This document shows, piece by piece, positions 12,692 through 24,883 of a stretch of DNA of 64,000 nt. The stretch comes from Cyclospora cayetanensis (lineage: Eukaryota > Apicomplexa > Conoidasida > Eucoccidiorida > Eimeriidae): contig NW_020312392.1 of assembly GCF_002999335.1 (NCBI RefSeq), forward strand, positions 62,001 to 126,000. The letters run 5' to 3'. The notes under the pieces are model-generated. The model saw only the letters and a list, made by a program, of their open reading frames with translations. It made no database searches and was not told the DNA's origin. The position numbers were made by a program, and so were the translations under genes. Every line of letters starts with the position of its first letter. The stretch's first letter is position 1.

Positions 12692-15037
12692 CTAATTGGC
12701 CTGTGAGCTCTCTAGGCTGCGTCCTGAAAGGAGCTCTTGCTGATGGCAGACAACAGGAGCAGGGGCCGAAGCAGGCGGCAATCTCGACGATGCACATTCT
12801 GCAGGAATTAAAAAGACTTTCTGCTCCTTCAGAAGCCTCTGTTTCTTCCGCGCGCCAAAAAACATTGGAATCAGGAGAAGATATGCAAAGCAGATAACAG
12901 CAAACATGCCCCATAGGACAGGGACAACATCTCCACCAAAGTGGCGCATAGTCAAACCGTTGTACAGCCAGTTGCTAGTGAGAGACAGCAAGCCTCCCAC
13001 CATGCTGGCAATGCCGATGAGCTTCCCGTAGTGCACGGAGGTGAAGACCTCCTTAATGAAAATATACACTTGCGAAGTGAAGACAGATATGTATATTGAA
13101 AAGAATGTGATCGAGGCATATCCCACGATAGGGCCGTCCGCCAAGGCCAGCACATAGCACAGCACGCCAGTTGAGTTCACGAAAAGCATGACCGGCACTA
13201 TTGGTACATAGTCCGTCCTGCAGAAAACAACTCACATCGAATTCGGGCTCAACTTTGGGACCGAGGCTTGGAGCGTGATGCTTGGCGCCTAGACACTGCT
13301 TCCCTTTATGCCCTAATATTTGTACTCCGAATCACTTGCTAGGTAGACACATGTTTACATCGTTTTCCAGTGTGTCAATACGCCACAGAAAGCATGCCCT
13401 ATCCCTTAGTCATCCCCAATGACGTTGGCAACCACAGGTACTGCCTACAGCAATCCCTCATACCCCTTTCTACGAAGGACTCCTTATGTGTGCTGCATGT
13501 TGTTTGGTGTACTGAGCTGCAGCCAAACATGCCGCATCGTGCCTTGGGAGTGTAGTGCTGGCGCTATCGCGGGGTGGCGTGTGGGAGGGCTCTCTTTATG
13601 TGGCTTGCATGCTGTGAGTGTTGCCACTCACACCCTTCCAATGATGAGGCAGGGGAAGGTGGAGAGCGGCGATGCGGCTCCCAGGCCAGAAAAGGCTTCA
13701 GGAGAGAGAAACTTCGAGGCTGCCTTTTGGTAGTAGTTCATCGCGACACTGCAAATGATAAAGTAGATGCAAACACCAACATACAGAAAGGTGCAAGCGT
13801 CTTTGACAAAGGGCTGGAAGAAATCGTCGTCCGTGACGGTGCTGACAGCCACGGGGCCTTGTCGTAGTGCTGCTACTGCAGACGCGTGCCTTTCGGGGGC
13901 AGTGGAGCCGCCAGAGTTCTTGGAAGGCACTGGGCTCCTTTCAAGCTCTGGGAAGTGCAGGGCGATCCGTCTGAGACTCGATGCTCGTCGAGAGGATAGC
14001 GTTGCCACGAGCAAGTCGGTATCGCCCTCAAGGGGGCTGTCCTTGTTTCTGACCCCTGTCGCTGCTGCTCCTTGTGAGGAGGGCCCAGGTTCTATTTCTG
14101 TCCTGGCTGTAGCCATCGACCTTATTGCGACCGCAGTGGCAGCCTGTGGGGGCTGCGGGGAGCGCTTTTTGCTCAATCTGTTCGGAAGTTGAATGGAGGA
14201 GCACTGCGTTTCAGTGGACTTGACGAGGACGTATCGGTCTTCCTCTATGAAGCCTTCCAAGGGCACGAAGAGGCACACTAAAACGAGGCACCCCGCTGGG
14301 CCCAACAGCGCATAGCCCCAACACACGGCTCTAAAACTGAACCCTCGAATCTGGATTGTGCGTAACACCATGGGAACTACAGAACTGAGGGAGCACGAGG
14401 CTCCCATGACCGTGAGGATGAATCCCGAGCTGCCGGGAAACACGTTGCTGATGCAGAGCATCGGAAGAAAGCACATGTCCGCCCCAGCTCCTATCAGCAC
14501 GAAGGCAGGGAGGATTCCGCGAAAGCTATCCGTGAACCCCCCCAGGATAAACCAGCCGCATAAATTGAGGGTCTGCCCCAAAATGGCAGTCACCTTCGGG
14601 CCAGCTGTGTCTATGAGGACGCCGGCAGCCCCACTCACAATAAAGTGCGTGGCGTAACAAACCGTAAAGAGGGTCTGCACGTTCGTGTCTTGAGCCACGC
14701 AAAAAGGCTTATCCAGAGCCTCCGCAGCAGCCGTGCTCTCTAGCGACAGCGCGTTTCTACTGAGAAGCGCCTGCCGCGCCGCTTTTGCCAGCTCCTGCTC
14801 GTCCTCGTTGCAGAGCCACAGGTAGGCTCCCGAATTGAAGAGTATTATGCTGAGAGGTCCCCATCCGAAGTACACGCAGGAAGTGGAGAGCGTGATGAAC
14901 ACATAGATCAGCAGTAAACTATAGCGACTCAGCCCGAACGGCGTGGGTTGGGAGGCGCCCGGATGGTCTGAAGAGGGCAGGAGGGCCCTTAAGCGATCCA
15001 TGACGGACGTTGGAGCACTCGCTCTCGAAGGAGACAT
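12692..15037 (-). CDS. ApiAT-like major facilitator transporter, copy 1
   Basis: Two exons: 15037-13632 and 13217-12692. The donor GTGAGT and acceptor TGCAG join in phase 2 to give 643 residues. Twelve hydrophobic segments are expected, six in the N-half and six after a long polar Ser/Pro/Ala-rich central loop. The N-half carries ID-TAGPKVTAILGQ between helices 2 and 3, matching the MFS motif A form D-x-x-G-P-[RK], and GADMCFLPMLCISNVFPGSSG further on. The C-half, in exon 2, carries SQVYIFIKEVF and GKLIGIASMVGGLLSL. This combination is typical of the apicomplexan ApiAT family, which is distantly related to SLC43 and includes plasma-membrane amino-acid transporters. The substrate is unknown. 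The close neighbour at 18358-20443 shares the N-terminal HPGASQPTPFGL and the intron position. Confidence 0.85.
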
Positions 15038-18000
15038 TCTCTATCAGCTCCTACGGTATACCGGGAGAGCGCGGAACCGCTGGTTGGGTTGAAATTCCCG
15101 GAGGAAGCCCGAGGGGGACTGCACAGAGAGGTGAGCGAGACCAAGCTTCGAACCAAGCAAATAGGCTTAGAGGCAGATTCCGCATTGCTGCTGTACAGAT
15201 GCCTGCACTGCTTTGTGTCACGCTCCTCCTCCTACTGCTCTACAAGCGTGCGCTGTGCCTGCCAGTAATCATACTAAACGTTTTCCAATGCACACATGGC
15301 CAGCTACAGCGAGCTACCAGCCGCCCTGCGGTGAGAAGCAGTTCTTGCAGGTTCGGGTAGAATAGGGAAGGGAAAGGAGCGTGCAAAGGGGCCTCAAAGG
15401 AGGGCCAGGGAAGAGATGAAAACAAAGGCCACTTAATAGAGCACTTTATCTGTTTTTCCTGCGATCGCTGCAAGATTGCTAGTTCTCTTCGTGGTGCAGT
15501 CGGACAGCAAAACGGCCACAGGAAGATGGCTCTCCGCTGCTCCCAGTGCTGGAGGCTCACTCGGGACCTCCGTATTAAGAAGATTCTGTGGTGGCCGCTA
15601 AAACCTAAATTCTTAAAAAGCACTGCTTCCAAATTGAAGGAGTTCCAGGCTGCTTTTGCGGATGCTTGGCGCAAAGAAGCTGTCCGGTGATTCTGCCTTT
15701 CTACATCAGCAAACTCAGAGAAGTAGGAAGGCAGAGGGAATGAAGAAAGGCAAATGGAATGAGAAAGCGAACAAGTACATGCGATACTCATTCCGCCCTT
15801 TCGGGATGATCAGCAAACCACTCAGCGAGCTGCGTAGGGAGCGAATCCCGCTCTCGCCCCCCATATCGGAGGGGAAGCGTCTTCTAACCTCTCATCAATA
15901 AAGCTGTCTTTCCCTCTTTTTGTAGAATCCTCTCTTCCACCTTTTCTTAGTAGATTTCACCTCGAGCGGCCTATTTTTTTTACAATAAAGCCTTAAGCCA
16001 TCGAGGAGGACAGCAAGGTCCCCCTTCCCACGCTGTGAAGCAGTACCAGATCCGGCAGCCCCAGGTGTTCCCTACCTGCACTGCACGTGCTCTGCGGCAA
16101 AGTCAGCCTGCCGAACTCAAGCATTCCAGGACATGAAAAGTACGCTATGGGAGGACCTTAAGATGTTCAAAAGCAGGAACCGGAGATCAAAGGAACTGTA
16201 CGACGCATGAGGTAGCGCGTGGACCTCTACGAGGGCTGCGTATCGGCCCCCTCGGAGCCCTTGATGAAGCGTTGCACTCAAACACTGCACAGGACACACC
16301 CAAATAGAAAGGAGCAGAGAAAAGTACTGGCGACTCGCCATGGAGCTGCAGAGGGCAGGACCCGCCCATTTGCACGGTATGCACGATGGCATAGCACGGC
16401 TCCATCATAAGCTCACCATGGGGCGCAGATGTGTGTTAGCGCAGATAGAATGCATCGCAGACCTTGACAGCAAAAATGCGGCCAGCTGAAAAGCAGAATC
16501 CTCCGTAGATTGATATGAGGGATCTCACGAATGTAGGAGGCCGTGGTTGTTGCGAAGAAGCACGGAACCCAGCACTTGAAATTTTTTCTTGCCCCTGAAT
16601 GCAACTAAATTGGCATGCCCCATCTTTGGGATACGGAGCACGAACAGCTCTGCCGGCTTGCAACGAACCATCTAGAATATCAGTAGCCGGACAGTCGGTA
16701 GCTTCGGAGTCAATACAGCTTACTAGAAAGCTAATGAGTGCTTCCCGAAAGATCTCCCTCATCATCCTGCTGCACCCCCAGAAGTCGAACCTAAGAAGAG
16801 AGGGGGAACTAACGTGCATGGGCGTAGCGGCGCCATCAAAGCACTCGGAACCTTTCCACACGAATTCGCAGACTGCATGTAGTGCGCAAGCACACAATGT
16901 TGCGTCTTCTTGTATCGAGCTACCTTCACACCGTAAGAAGAGGACCAGCCAGTTATTTTTTTGCTAGCCCTTGTTCATATGTAAAGAGTGAAAGAAGACA
17001 ATGTTTCAGTCTAATTGCCTTCTGTCTGGTGCTGGGACCCGACATCTTCGTAGTTGTTCTGATTGCAAATGCGAAATTCTGGTGACGTACCTGCTGTTGT
17101 TGCCGATACTTCCAGCACTCCTCTGGAATGCATTGCCATTTACATAGTCCAAATATTGCTAACTACCGTGTGCACTTCTACTTCCCAAGTTCCATTTCTG
17201 CGTCCAGCATTTCACTATAAGAATCTGCAAAAGGGTTCAAGAAGAGTCTTTCTGGGTTAAGCCCTGGAAAAGGAGAAAAAAGTCTCGCTTGGAGACGCGT
17301 GCGATGTACGTGTCTATTCAAGTTCTTGCGAGTGTTGCCAGATAGGCAGTAAGCTCAGTGTTTGCCCTTCACGTGCTACTTTTGCTACGAGGGACGGTGC
17401 AGCGGCCGAAAGCAACAGAAGAGGCATTAATTCTTTGCTCGATTGAAGGGCACGAGGGTAATGGGATCAAACTGATACACAGTAACCAAAGGACAGACAT
17501 CAAAGCAGAATCCGATCGTGGAACACAAAAATTGAGACGGACGGCCAAAAGAGATGTTGAACGAGAGGCTTAACAACCTGCAAATGTTGGAAGGGGCGGA
17601 GAGAGAGAAAGAGAGAGAGAGCAAGTGGGGTAAAGCGGAAGGTAGAGTTAGTCGCCAGGATACAGATAGGAGGGCAAAGGCAAGGCGGGATAGGGAGCGA
17701 ATTTTTAAAAACAGGGCAAGCTTTGTAGAAAGATGGGGAATACAGGATTCCAGTGAAAACACAGATCGATCCACGAGCATGCAAAACCCGAGAAGCGCTA
17801 AATATCGCAACGGCGGTGGGCGCTAGGTGGAGAGGAACTAAGGTTAGAAAGCATTTATGCCGATCTAGAAGTTTATGTCTTCCGACAAAGCGCAAGATTC
17901 CAGCCAAACGAACTGAATGTTGTGTATAGATGTGCCATCGGGTAGTGCAAAACTGCAACTGGTCACCTTCAGCCATGCTTTGCCACAACCGACGGCAGCC

Positions 18001-18357
18001 AGCTCGTGCAATACGTGAGCCACTCAAGCGCTGCGTGTGCAGGAGCGAGTCTGCAGGCTTAAGGGGAAGCAGGAGCGTGCGCTGCTGGTGTCAAGAGCCA
18101 TGGGGCTAGCCAGTGTACCCCTTGCTAATTCTGATTTGCTACATTAACGTTTGTGTGCACTCAAGGTGACTTAGCTAAAGAGCGAAGAAAAACGTGCTAG
18201 GGCACAAAATGCGGAAACTCCGAAGCAGCCGCATCTACATGCACGTGCGATTTGGCGTAGTTAGGGAAGCCATCGTTCGGCCGTGGAACCGCCGTTCCCA
18301 AGAGCCTTTTTCTCTCTTTGTTCCTAGACTGTTTCCGTCCCTGACCCTCGCAGCGAC
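15038..18357. other. Spacer between the two transporter copies
   Basis: About 3.3 kb with no supported gene. A GA-rich tract occurs at about 17597-17622. The minus-strand frame at 16436-16897 (153 codons, Cys-rich) was considered and not called. It should contain the promoter of copy 1. Confidence 0.45.
17597..17622. repeat. GA-rich simple repeat
   Basis: Almost pure GAGA/GAAA tract in non-coding DNA between the two MFS genes. Confidence 0.8.
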
Positions 18358-20443
18358 TTATAGACCTTCAATTTCTACCAAGGGCGCTCCTCGATGTTTC
18401 TCGTTCTGTTTGTCGCTGTCCAAGGCACGTTGGGGTGAAGCGGATGCCTCTATTATCCTTTTGGGGCGACCGCTGTTAGTATGTGCGGTCTGTGTCTTTT
18501 CCAGGACCATGGCGGCTGTTTCAAGCCTCTTTTTCCTGCTTGATACTATCGCCATGAAGATCAGGAGGAAATAGGCCCCGCATATTGTGTAGAATATGCC
18601 CCACATTATGGGGTCTGGGTCGCCCTGGTCATGCTCCATCGTTACTTGCTGATAGAGAGGGTTGCTAACGAGAGAGACTAGGCCTCCCAGCATGCTCGCA
18701 ACACCGATGAGACGGCCGAAATTGAGTGATGTGAAATGTTTCTTGACGAATATGTACACTTGAGATGAGAAAATTGAGATGTACACTGAAAAGCAACATA
18801 CCGAGAAAAAGTCTTTTTTCAGGCCCTCAGGTATCGCCAAGCCGAAGCTCAGAGCTCCCGCCGTATTCGTCACCATCATTACATATATAACTGGCACGAA
18901 GTCCGTCCTGAAAAAGAAGCCCACAACACACAATTGCAGACACTTCCAACGAACCCCAGAGGCTCCCAAAGAGCAGACTCGCAGTTCAGGCTGTTGGGGC
19001 AGCTTGGGAAAATACCCAAATGAGGCATTCAAGCTAAAAGTGCAGAGATCATGGTGCTGGTTGCATGCTCAAGCGTAAATGCAGGTGCTGATTTCCGGGT
19101 CAAGCATACAGCCTTCCGAGGATGATGCAAGGAAGGGTAGACAGCGGAATCGCGAACTCTAGAGCCTCGTAAGCCTCGTTCAAGAGGAAAAGGGCAGCGG
19201 CCTGCTGATAGTAGTTCATGGCCACACTGCAGATAACAAAGTAGATGCAAATACCGAAATAGAGGAAGCTGCAGGCTTCCATTCTAAAGGACTGAAAAAA
19301 AGCTTCGTCAGTTACACTGCTTAAATGTCCGCTGTCGCTCTGTGAAAGCGTTACCACAGAGGATGAAAGACTGTTGGGTGACGAAGCGCCCCTGTTGTGT
19401 GTATGGCGCTCCTTGCCGCCGTATCGTTCCCTCCCTCGCTCTTTCTTTTTGTCACCTTCGACCTCCTTTTCTGCCTCCTCCCCCCGTTCCCTCGAGAGGA
19501 TGCTGCCCCTATGCGGCCTGTGCCCCACGAGCCGGTCTTTAGGATTCAGCACCCCGTGCTCCGCACTTTTGACGAGCACGAACATGTCTTCGTGGATGAA
19601 GTCGTCCAAAGGAACAAATAGACAAACCAGAAGGAGAGAGAAGGCAGGACCGAGCACCGCATAGCCCCAGCACACCCACCTGAAGTTCAAACCCGTGAGT
19701 TGGACGGCCCTTAACATAGAAGGCACAGCAAAACTGAGCGACGAGGCAGCGCCAAGTGCCGTGAACACAAATCCCGAACTTCCAGGGAAAAGGTTCACAA
19801 TGCAGAGCATGGGAAGAAAGCACATATCTGCACCGGCCCCAATGAATATGAAGGAGGGAATAGTTGCTCGAAAAGCTTCGTTGGAGAAGCCCAAGAAAAC
19901 CCAGCCGCAAATATTGAGGATCTGCCCTAATACGGCAGTCACCTTGGGGCCAGCCGTGTCTATGAGGACACCGGCAGCCCCACTAACTACGAAGTGAGCC
20001 GCATAACAAATCGTGAAGAGGCTCTGCACGCTCGTGTCTTGAGCTAGGCAGGCGGGAGTAGGAGACACCACGAACTCGAGCTGCTCCTCTGTGCTGCACA
20101 TCCATAGGGAGGCCCCCGACTCAATCAACATATGGCTGAGCGGCCCCCACCCGAAGTACACGCAGGAAGTGCTGAGCGTGATGAACACATAGATCAGCAG
20201 TAAGATATAACGGTTCAACCCAAACGGCGTTGGCTGAGAGGCACCCGGGTGGCCTGACGCGGGCTGCACACGGCACGCCCTGCAGCAAAGCAAAGAATAC
20301 AACGCATGCTCACGGCTAGAGCGGGGGAGTTGAGCGGTGTTGGAGGCATCCACACGAGGTAGACTGCCCGCGTCCGACGCATGAGCAAGGGGAGAAAGGG
20401 AAGGCAGGAAGGCCCCGCTGGCCCTTTTTGGTGAGAGCGTCAT
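18358..20443 (-). CDS. ApiAT-like major facilitator transporter, copy 2
   Basis: Two exons: 20443-19110 and 18907-18358, joined in phase 2 (donor GTATGC, acceptor TTCAG), giving 627 residues. The upstream in-frame TTG is ignored; the first ATG in frame is at 20443. The N-half repeats the motifs of copy 1: DTAGPKVTAVLGQ, GADMCFLPMLC, FPGSSGFVF and a cluster around YVFITLSTSCVYFGWGPLS. The C-half has SSQVYIFVKKHF and GRLIGVASMLGGLVSL. The polar central loop differs completely from copy 1: here it is Glu/Lys/Arg-rich with a KEVEGDKKKERGRERYGG stretch. Conserved helices, an identical intron site and same-strand placement indicate tandem duplication followed by loop divergence. A plasma-membrane amino-acid transporter is the best family-level inference; the substrate is not readable. 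Confidence 0.85.
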
Positions 20444-22852
20444 GCCCAATCTGGCTCATTACATCTCAGACAGACGACATAGAGACCCCTCAGGAAGTGT
20501 ACTGCAACCAAGAGTTGGGGACCCTCTACATCAGGCCAGTAGAAGCCACGACTGAGGCTAGCAATAGGAGTGCCCCATTGTGTGCTTCTTCTGGCTAGCC
20601 ACAAGAAAAATCGTGCACTCAAAATCCACCGTCTGGATGCAGTATCTTCCTTTTCCTGCAGTCTTTGCCATGCGTAAAGTGGGGCTGTGCAATGCGGCTG
20701 CCGCCACAGTGGTCAGGACAGTAGGTTCAAGGTTTAGGGTGATGGTCATGCAAGAGGAGAGCGTGAAATACAGCTAAATGGAAAGAAACTTCTACAAGCT
20801 ACCTCAATTCCGAGATTCTTTATTGCAACTTTGGTTGGTGGGCTGACGCGCTTGACCCTTAATTACGGCCAGTGTCCACTGGTCCTTTTTGCTGTGTGGG
20901 AACATGTAGCGCATGAGGCTGCCTTAACACGAACACCCCTTGTATGCCCCTTTGATAAAGGCTTCAACTGGTTCGATATACTGTGTTTTTCCAATACTAA
21001 TCCTATGTCCGCCACCTCATTTCTCCCTTTACCGGCAACAATTCCGATCGGGTCCTCCTACAGGAAATTTATGCTAGAGCCCCTTTCAATAGCCGACCGT
21101 TCAGGGCGAAACCCCATGTAGCGCTGCCCACTCCAAAACTTTGGCGAGCTGTTGACTATTGAGAGGGGTGCAAATTATCAGGTGGATGGTTTTTGGATAG
21201 GCTTGATGCAAAATGCTGCTGCGCACAGAACGACTTGACAATGCAAGGTGTGGAATGCATTGTAATAGAATGACGGCATACCACAGTGGCAAAGGCCTAC
21301 CCGTACAAAACCCAGCACGTCTACGATTCCGATGCATTTACATACACATACATACCGTCTGGCAGGAAGCCTGAGCTGCAAGTAGCCCATGTGTACCGGG
21401 GCAAAGCAGCACTGAGACACGTTCTGTTACGCTGATACACTTAATTAAAAGTCTAAAAGAGTCAATTGATTGGTATTTGTTTTGGTACATCATATTTATT
21501 GCAGTGTACTGCTATCTCTATATAAGCCGACGCACTTTTCTGCGCGTGTACGCTAGATGCTACGTGCAACTAGCTATGAGTGCTCAAAATGCTTAGAAAT
21601 ACTCCTAGCACCTATGCACATCCCACGAATCCCCTTTTCTCCCGTTACTTTGAAACTCTGAGTGGTAGGGGCAGGGGAAGGAGGAGCATATTTGGGAAAA
21701 GTACTCATTTACTTTCTAGAAGTTTGCATTGACGCAAATGTGTTCCCTCACCACGGACTCAGACGTAGCCTTAGATTATGGCATAAGACCTAGGTCACAA
21801 GTGGCCAATGCACCTTGCAAGCTTTGAGGGCTTGCACCACGCATCCCTCGCCTGTAGTCGTTTACTAATGGAGGTAAAGATTCCTCTGCTTCCCCGCTTA
21901 CCTCCCACACCCCGTATGCTGTGGAGACTAACCTCTAAGCCGTAGTGAGGTACCTTTAGCGTGCTCGCTTCATACTGTTGCTTTTGAGCTATATGCGCAG
22001 CGAGCGCTGTGTGCCCAGGAGTGCATGACTGCATCAGGGTTTTGTTTGAATAAACATCGTAAGGGATAACTCAAGGTTTAGTAAAGCGTTTTGGTTGGGA
22101 TTCTCTCCACCATTCACCGCGCCACACCCTCTTTACTGTCTTATGACGAGGTCCACGGTTTGAAGTGTGCAGACTCCAGCCCCAAGGCAATGCAAATTTC
22201 CGATCTGTGCGGGGTTGTACGCCCCTTTTGCCCCCTGAGCCGCAGGGAGCTAGCTTGTAGGCTTTCCTGTGTGCTTTGTCTCTTCTGCCTCCCCGCCTTA
22301 CGAGAGGCTACTTCCCTGCAGCTGTTTTGGCGAGTGAAGCGGAAGCAGCAACTGTGCAGCCATGGCCACAGGCACGTCTAGCCCCACAGGGCAGTCTTAT
22401 TTGCAGCGAACCCAACATGTCAACCCAACTCCTGATGCCTAGCAAGGCCTCGGCCTGCCTACCCTCACCAAACCTTCAAACTCAGTATTTCGCATTCTGT
22501 ATGTGCCTTTCTCTCCATCAGGAGGCAGCAACGGTAAACCGTCTTTGCGTCCTAATCATGTGGGTTTGTGCGTTCTTGCAACACTGTCCCTTACACTCCT
22601 ATGGCAGTAGCGCCTTTTCGAGCAACGCAGGCGGTCCCTTGCCCCCCGACCCCACCACTTCCCCTCCACCACACATCCAATTGATGTCCCCTTCGCTGAC
22701 AATTCCGCGAGCCACTAGCATGGCCTGCTGCTCCCCCCAACCTCACCTACACCGAAGCCTCGTGCAGACCCCTCCTCAGCCCCTGTGCCCCCCTTCGTCT
22801 GGACCGTTCTCGAGCGCCATATCCCCCCGCTCACCCCTGCCACGGCTCCCTC
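20444..22852. other. Intergenic, no gene seen
   Basis: About 2.4 kb upstream of MFS copy 2 and downstream of RPN6. Frames near its right end are antisense shadows of RPN6 exon 3. Nothing else is supportable. Confidence 0.5.
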
Positions 22853-24883
22853 CTAGAGCGTCTGTTGAGCCTTGTCATATAGCGCGTCTACCACCGCTGC
22901 CATATTGGCCACAGTTCCCAACACATCCGTGTAGAGTTTGGGAGTCTGCTGCGTGTCAAAGAGAACCAAGACCCCAACTCCTTGATCCAGGGTGCCATGC
23001 AGCTTGCCATCCAGCATCATCTCGCACAGCTTCTCTTCGACCTTCTGCTCGGGCAGCCCTATCAGCCGTGCCACATGGGAGAGCTCTACTCGGGAGAAAG
23101 CCTGCAGGGTCTTGCTAAGGTCCTTCTCCAGCAAGGTCTCGTACAGCTCTTCAATGTGCTGCTGCAGCACAGGGTCACCTTCCAGCTCCTTCCCGTGCGA
23201 CTCTAGCAGAGCGCCAAACATCTTCAAGGAGCTCTCCTTCCTGCAAATGGACAGGAGCCGCAGCGCCTCAAGCCCCTGCACGTCCGCAGACACTTCTGTC
23301 GAAGCCACGACGGAGGCGTCCACGTGAGCAGCCGAGGCGGAGGGCAGTCCGGGTTGGTGGTAGTAGCGGAGCCCTTGCTTGCCAGAGAGAATAACGGGCA
23401 CGTCCTGAGGTCGGCCCATTAGGATCTTCGCCAACAACATGTACTTCAGAGACTGCAGGGCGAGCGCCCTATCATCTCCTGAAACGCCAACAAGAGTCAG
23501 GAGCACGCCACAGCACTCTTCCACGCACGCAGGAGACGCCAGCAAGTCGGCAACGGCCATCGCATCCCAACCAGCTGGTGGATATGCCTGGAGCGCCATC
23601 ACGCGATGCATGACGTGAGACCCCTCTTTTCACACACCACCCTCCCGAAGAAAAAGGGTGGCCTGGGAAAGACCCCAGGCACCACACCGTTAAAAAGCAG
23701 ACAAGACACGCAAAACTCGTCATCCGTGGATTCCCTTTCGCGCCTTACTGCCTGCGATTGGCCTCTCCCCCATCTTGTTCTGTTGGTGCTTCCTCAAGGC
23801 GTTCTGGGCTGCCTCCTGCGCGCTGAAGGCTTCAAAGGCCTCGAAGAAGTACGAAAAGGCCGTCTTGTAGTCTCTGTCATGCGCGTGCAGCACTCCGGCC
23901 TGCACGAAGAGCCGCAAACGCGAAAGTCTGCAGAAGCAGGGTTCTGCAGGGTGGACGGGCAGCGGCACATGCGCAGCAGCAAGGCAGCAGCAGCGCCTTG
24001 GTCGGACCAGCAGCAGCGGCAGAGTGCCTCTGGGGGGGAAGCCACAGGCGCCTACTAGACGCTACGAGTGACAGCTCCCCACCTGTAAGTCAAGCTGCCC
24101 CTGCAATGTGGGGGGGCAGTGAATTGAGTTTGCATTCGTTCGTGCGGCCGTGAGCGCGGCTCTGCTCTTTGGGAAGTTCTTCAGCTTGAAGTTCAGCTCG
24201 GAATCAAGGAGATGGGCTTCAACAAGAAGCAATTTGTCGTCCAGCTTCTTCAGCTCTAAAAGCAGGCGAGACAGCAGCTGCTGCGCCTGCTGCAATTTGC
24301 CCCCAGAAAGATAGGCCTGTGCAAGACGCAACTCGATGCGAGTCCGCAGGAACGCCCTCTTTTCCCTGATACACCAAGCAATGCCGCTCTCACACACAGC
24401 CTCCAGCGCCTCTTGTGCTGTTGGAACGGCTGCCACGGCACCCACAAGCAAACGGACCAATTTGGCCGTCCGAGCTTTGGGCAGCTGTCGCAACAAATCA
24501 TGCGAAGATTCCAGCAGCGCGCACACTCCAGCAGTGTCGCCTGCCTCCGCATACACTCCCGCAAGCCATGCCAGACCCTGCTCATACAAACGCAAGGCCT
24601 CCTCGCGGGAAGGCAGGGAATGCTCCTCCCCTGCCTTACTGCCATTCGTCTCCCCGCCTGCTGATGAACGGGAGTCACCGGCAGCCGCTGCAGCGGACGC
24701 TATCTCCAGCGCCCTCTTGCAGAGATCCACAGACTTCTCTCTCTCGCTGCTAACCTGTGCTGCTGCCTCCTGCAGCAGCAAAGACACCGCGTTTACTGAA
24801 GGGCTTGAGCCTGCTGCTACCGCTGCCGCAGCAGCAGCGTCCCCTGTGCCCTCAGAAGAGCCATGCCGCATTGCGCCCGCCAT
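22853..24883 (-). CDS. RPN6: 26S proteasome lid subunit RPN6 (PSMD11), PCI protein
   Basis: RPN6 clamps the 19S lid onto the 20S core of the proteasome in cytosol and nucleus. Exons: 24883-24083, 23899-23749 and 23478-22853, joined in phase to give 525 residues (human about 422). The start is set at MAGAMRHG; the frame stays open upstream to 25219 but reads as Ala-rich noise. Diagnostic stretches are LRLAQAYLSGGKLQQAQQLL, ANSIHCPPTLQGQLDLQ, AGVLHAHDRDYKTAFSYFFE and LQSLKYMLLAKILMG. Near the C-terminus the PCI/winged-helix part reads FSRVELSHVARLIGLPEQKV followed by LDGKLHGTLDQGVGVLVLF. The extra length is in Ala/Ser-rich insertions: near the N-terminus (Ala runs), at the exon 2/3 junction and after YYHQPG. 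These are typical coccidian low-complexity insertions and spare the conserved helices. Confidence 0.95.

Noticed and set aside
16436..16897. Minus-strand Cys-containing frame of 153 codons
   Set aside because: No signal peptide, no recognisable family and no supporting neighbouring exon.
22276..23118. Plus-strand Pro/Ser-rich frame of 280 codons
   Set aside because: Its right-hand part is antisense to the well-supported RPN6 exon 3, and the rest is low-complexity Pro/Ser.
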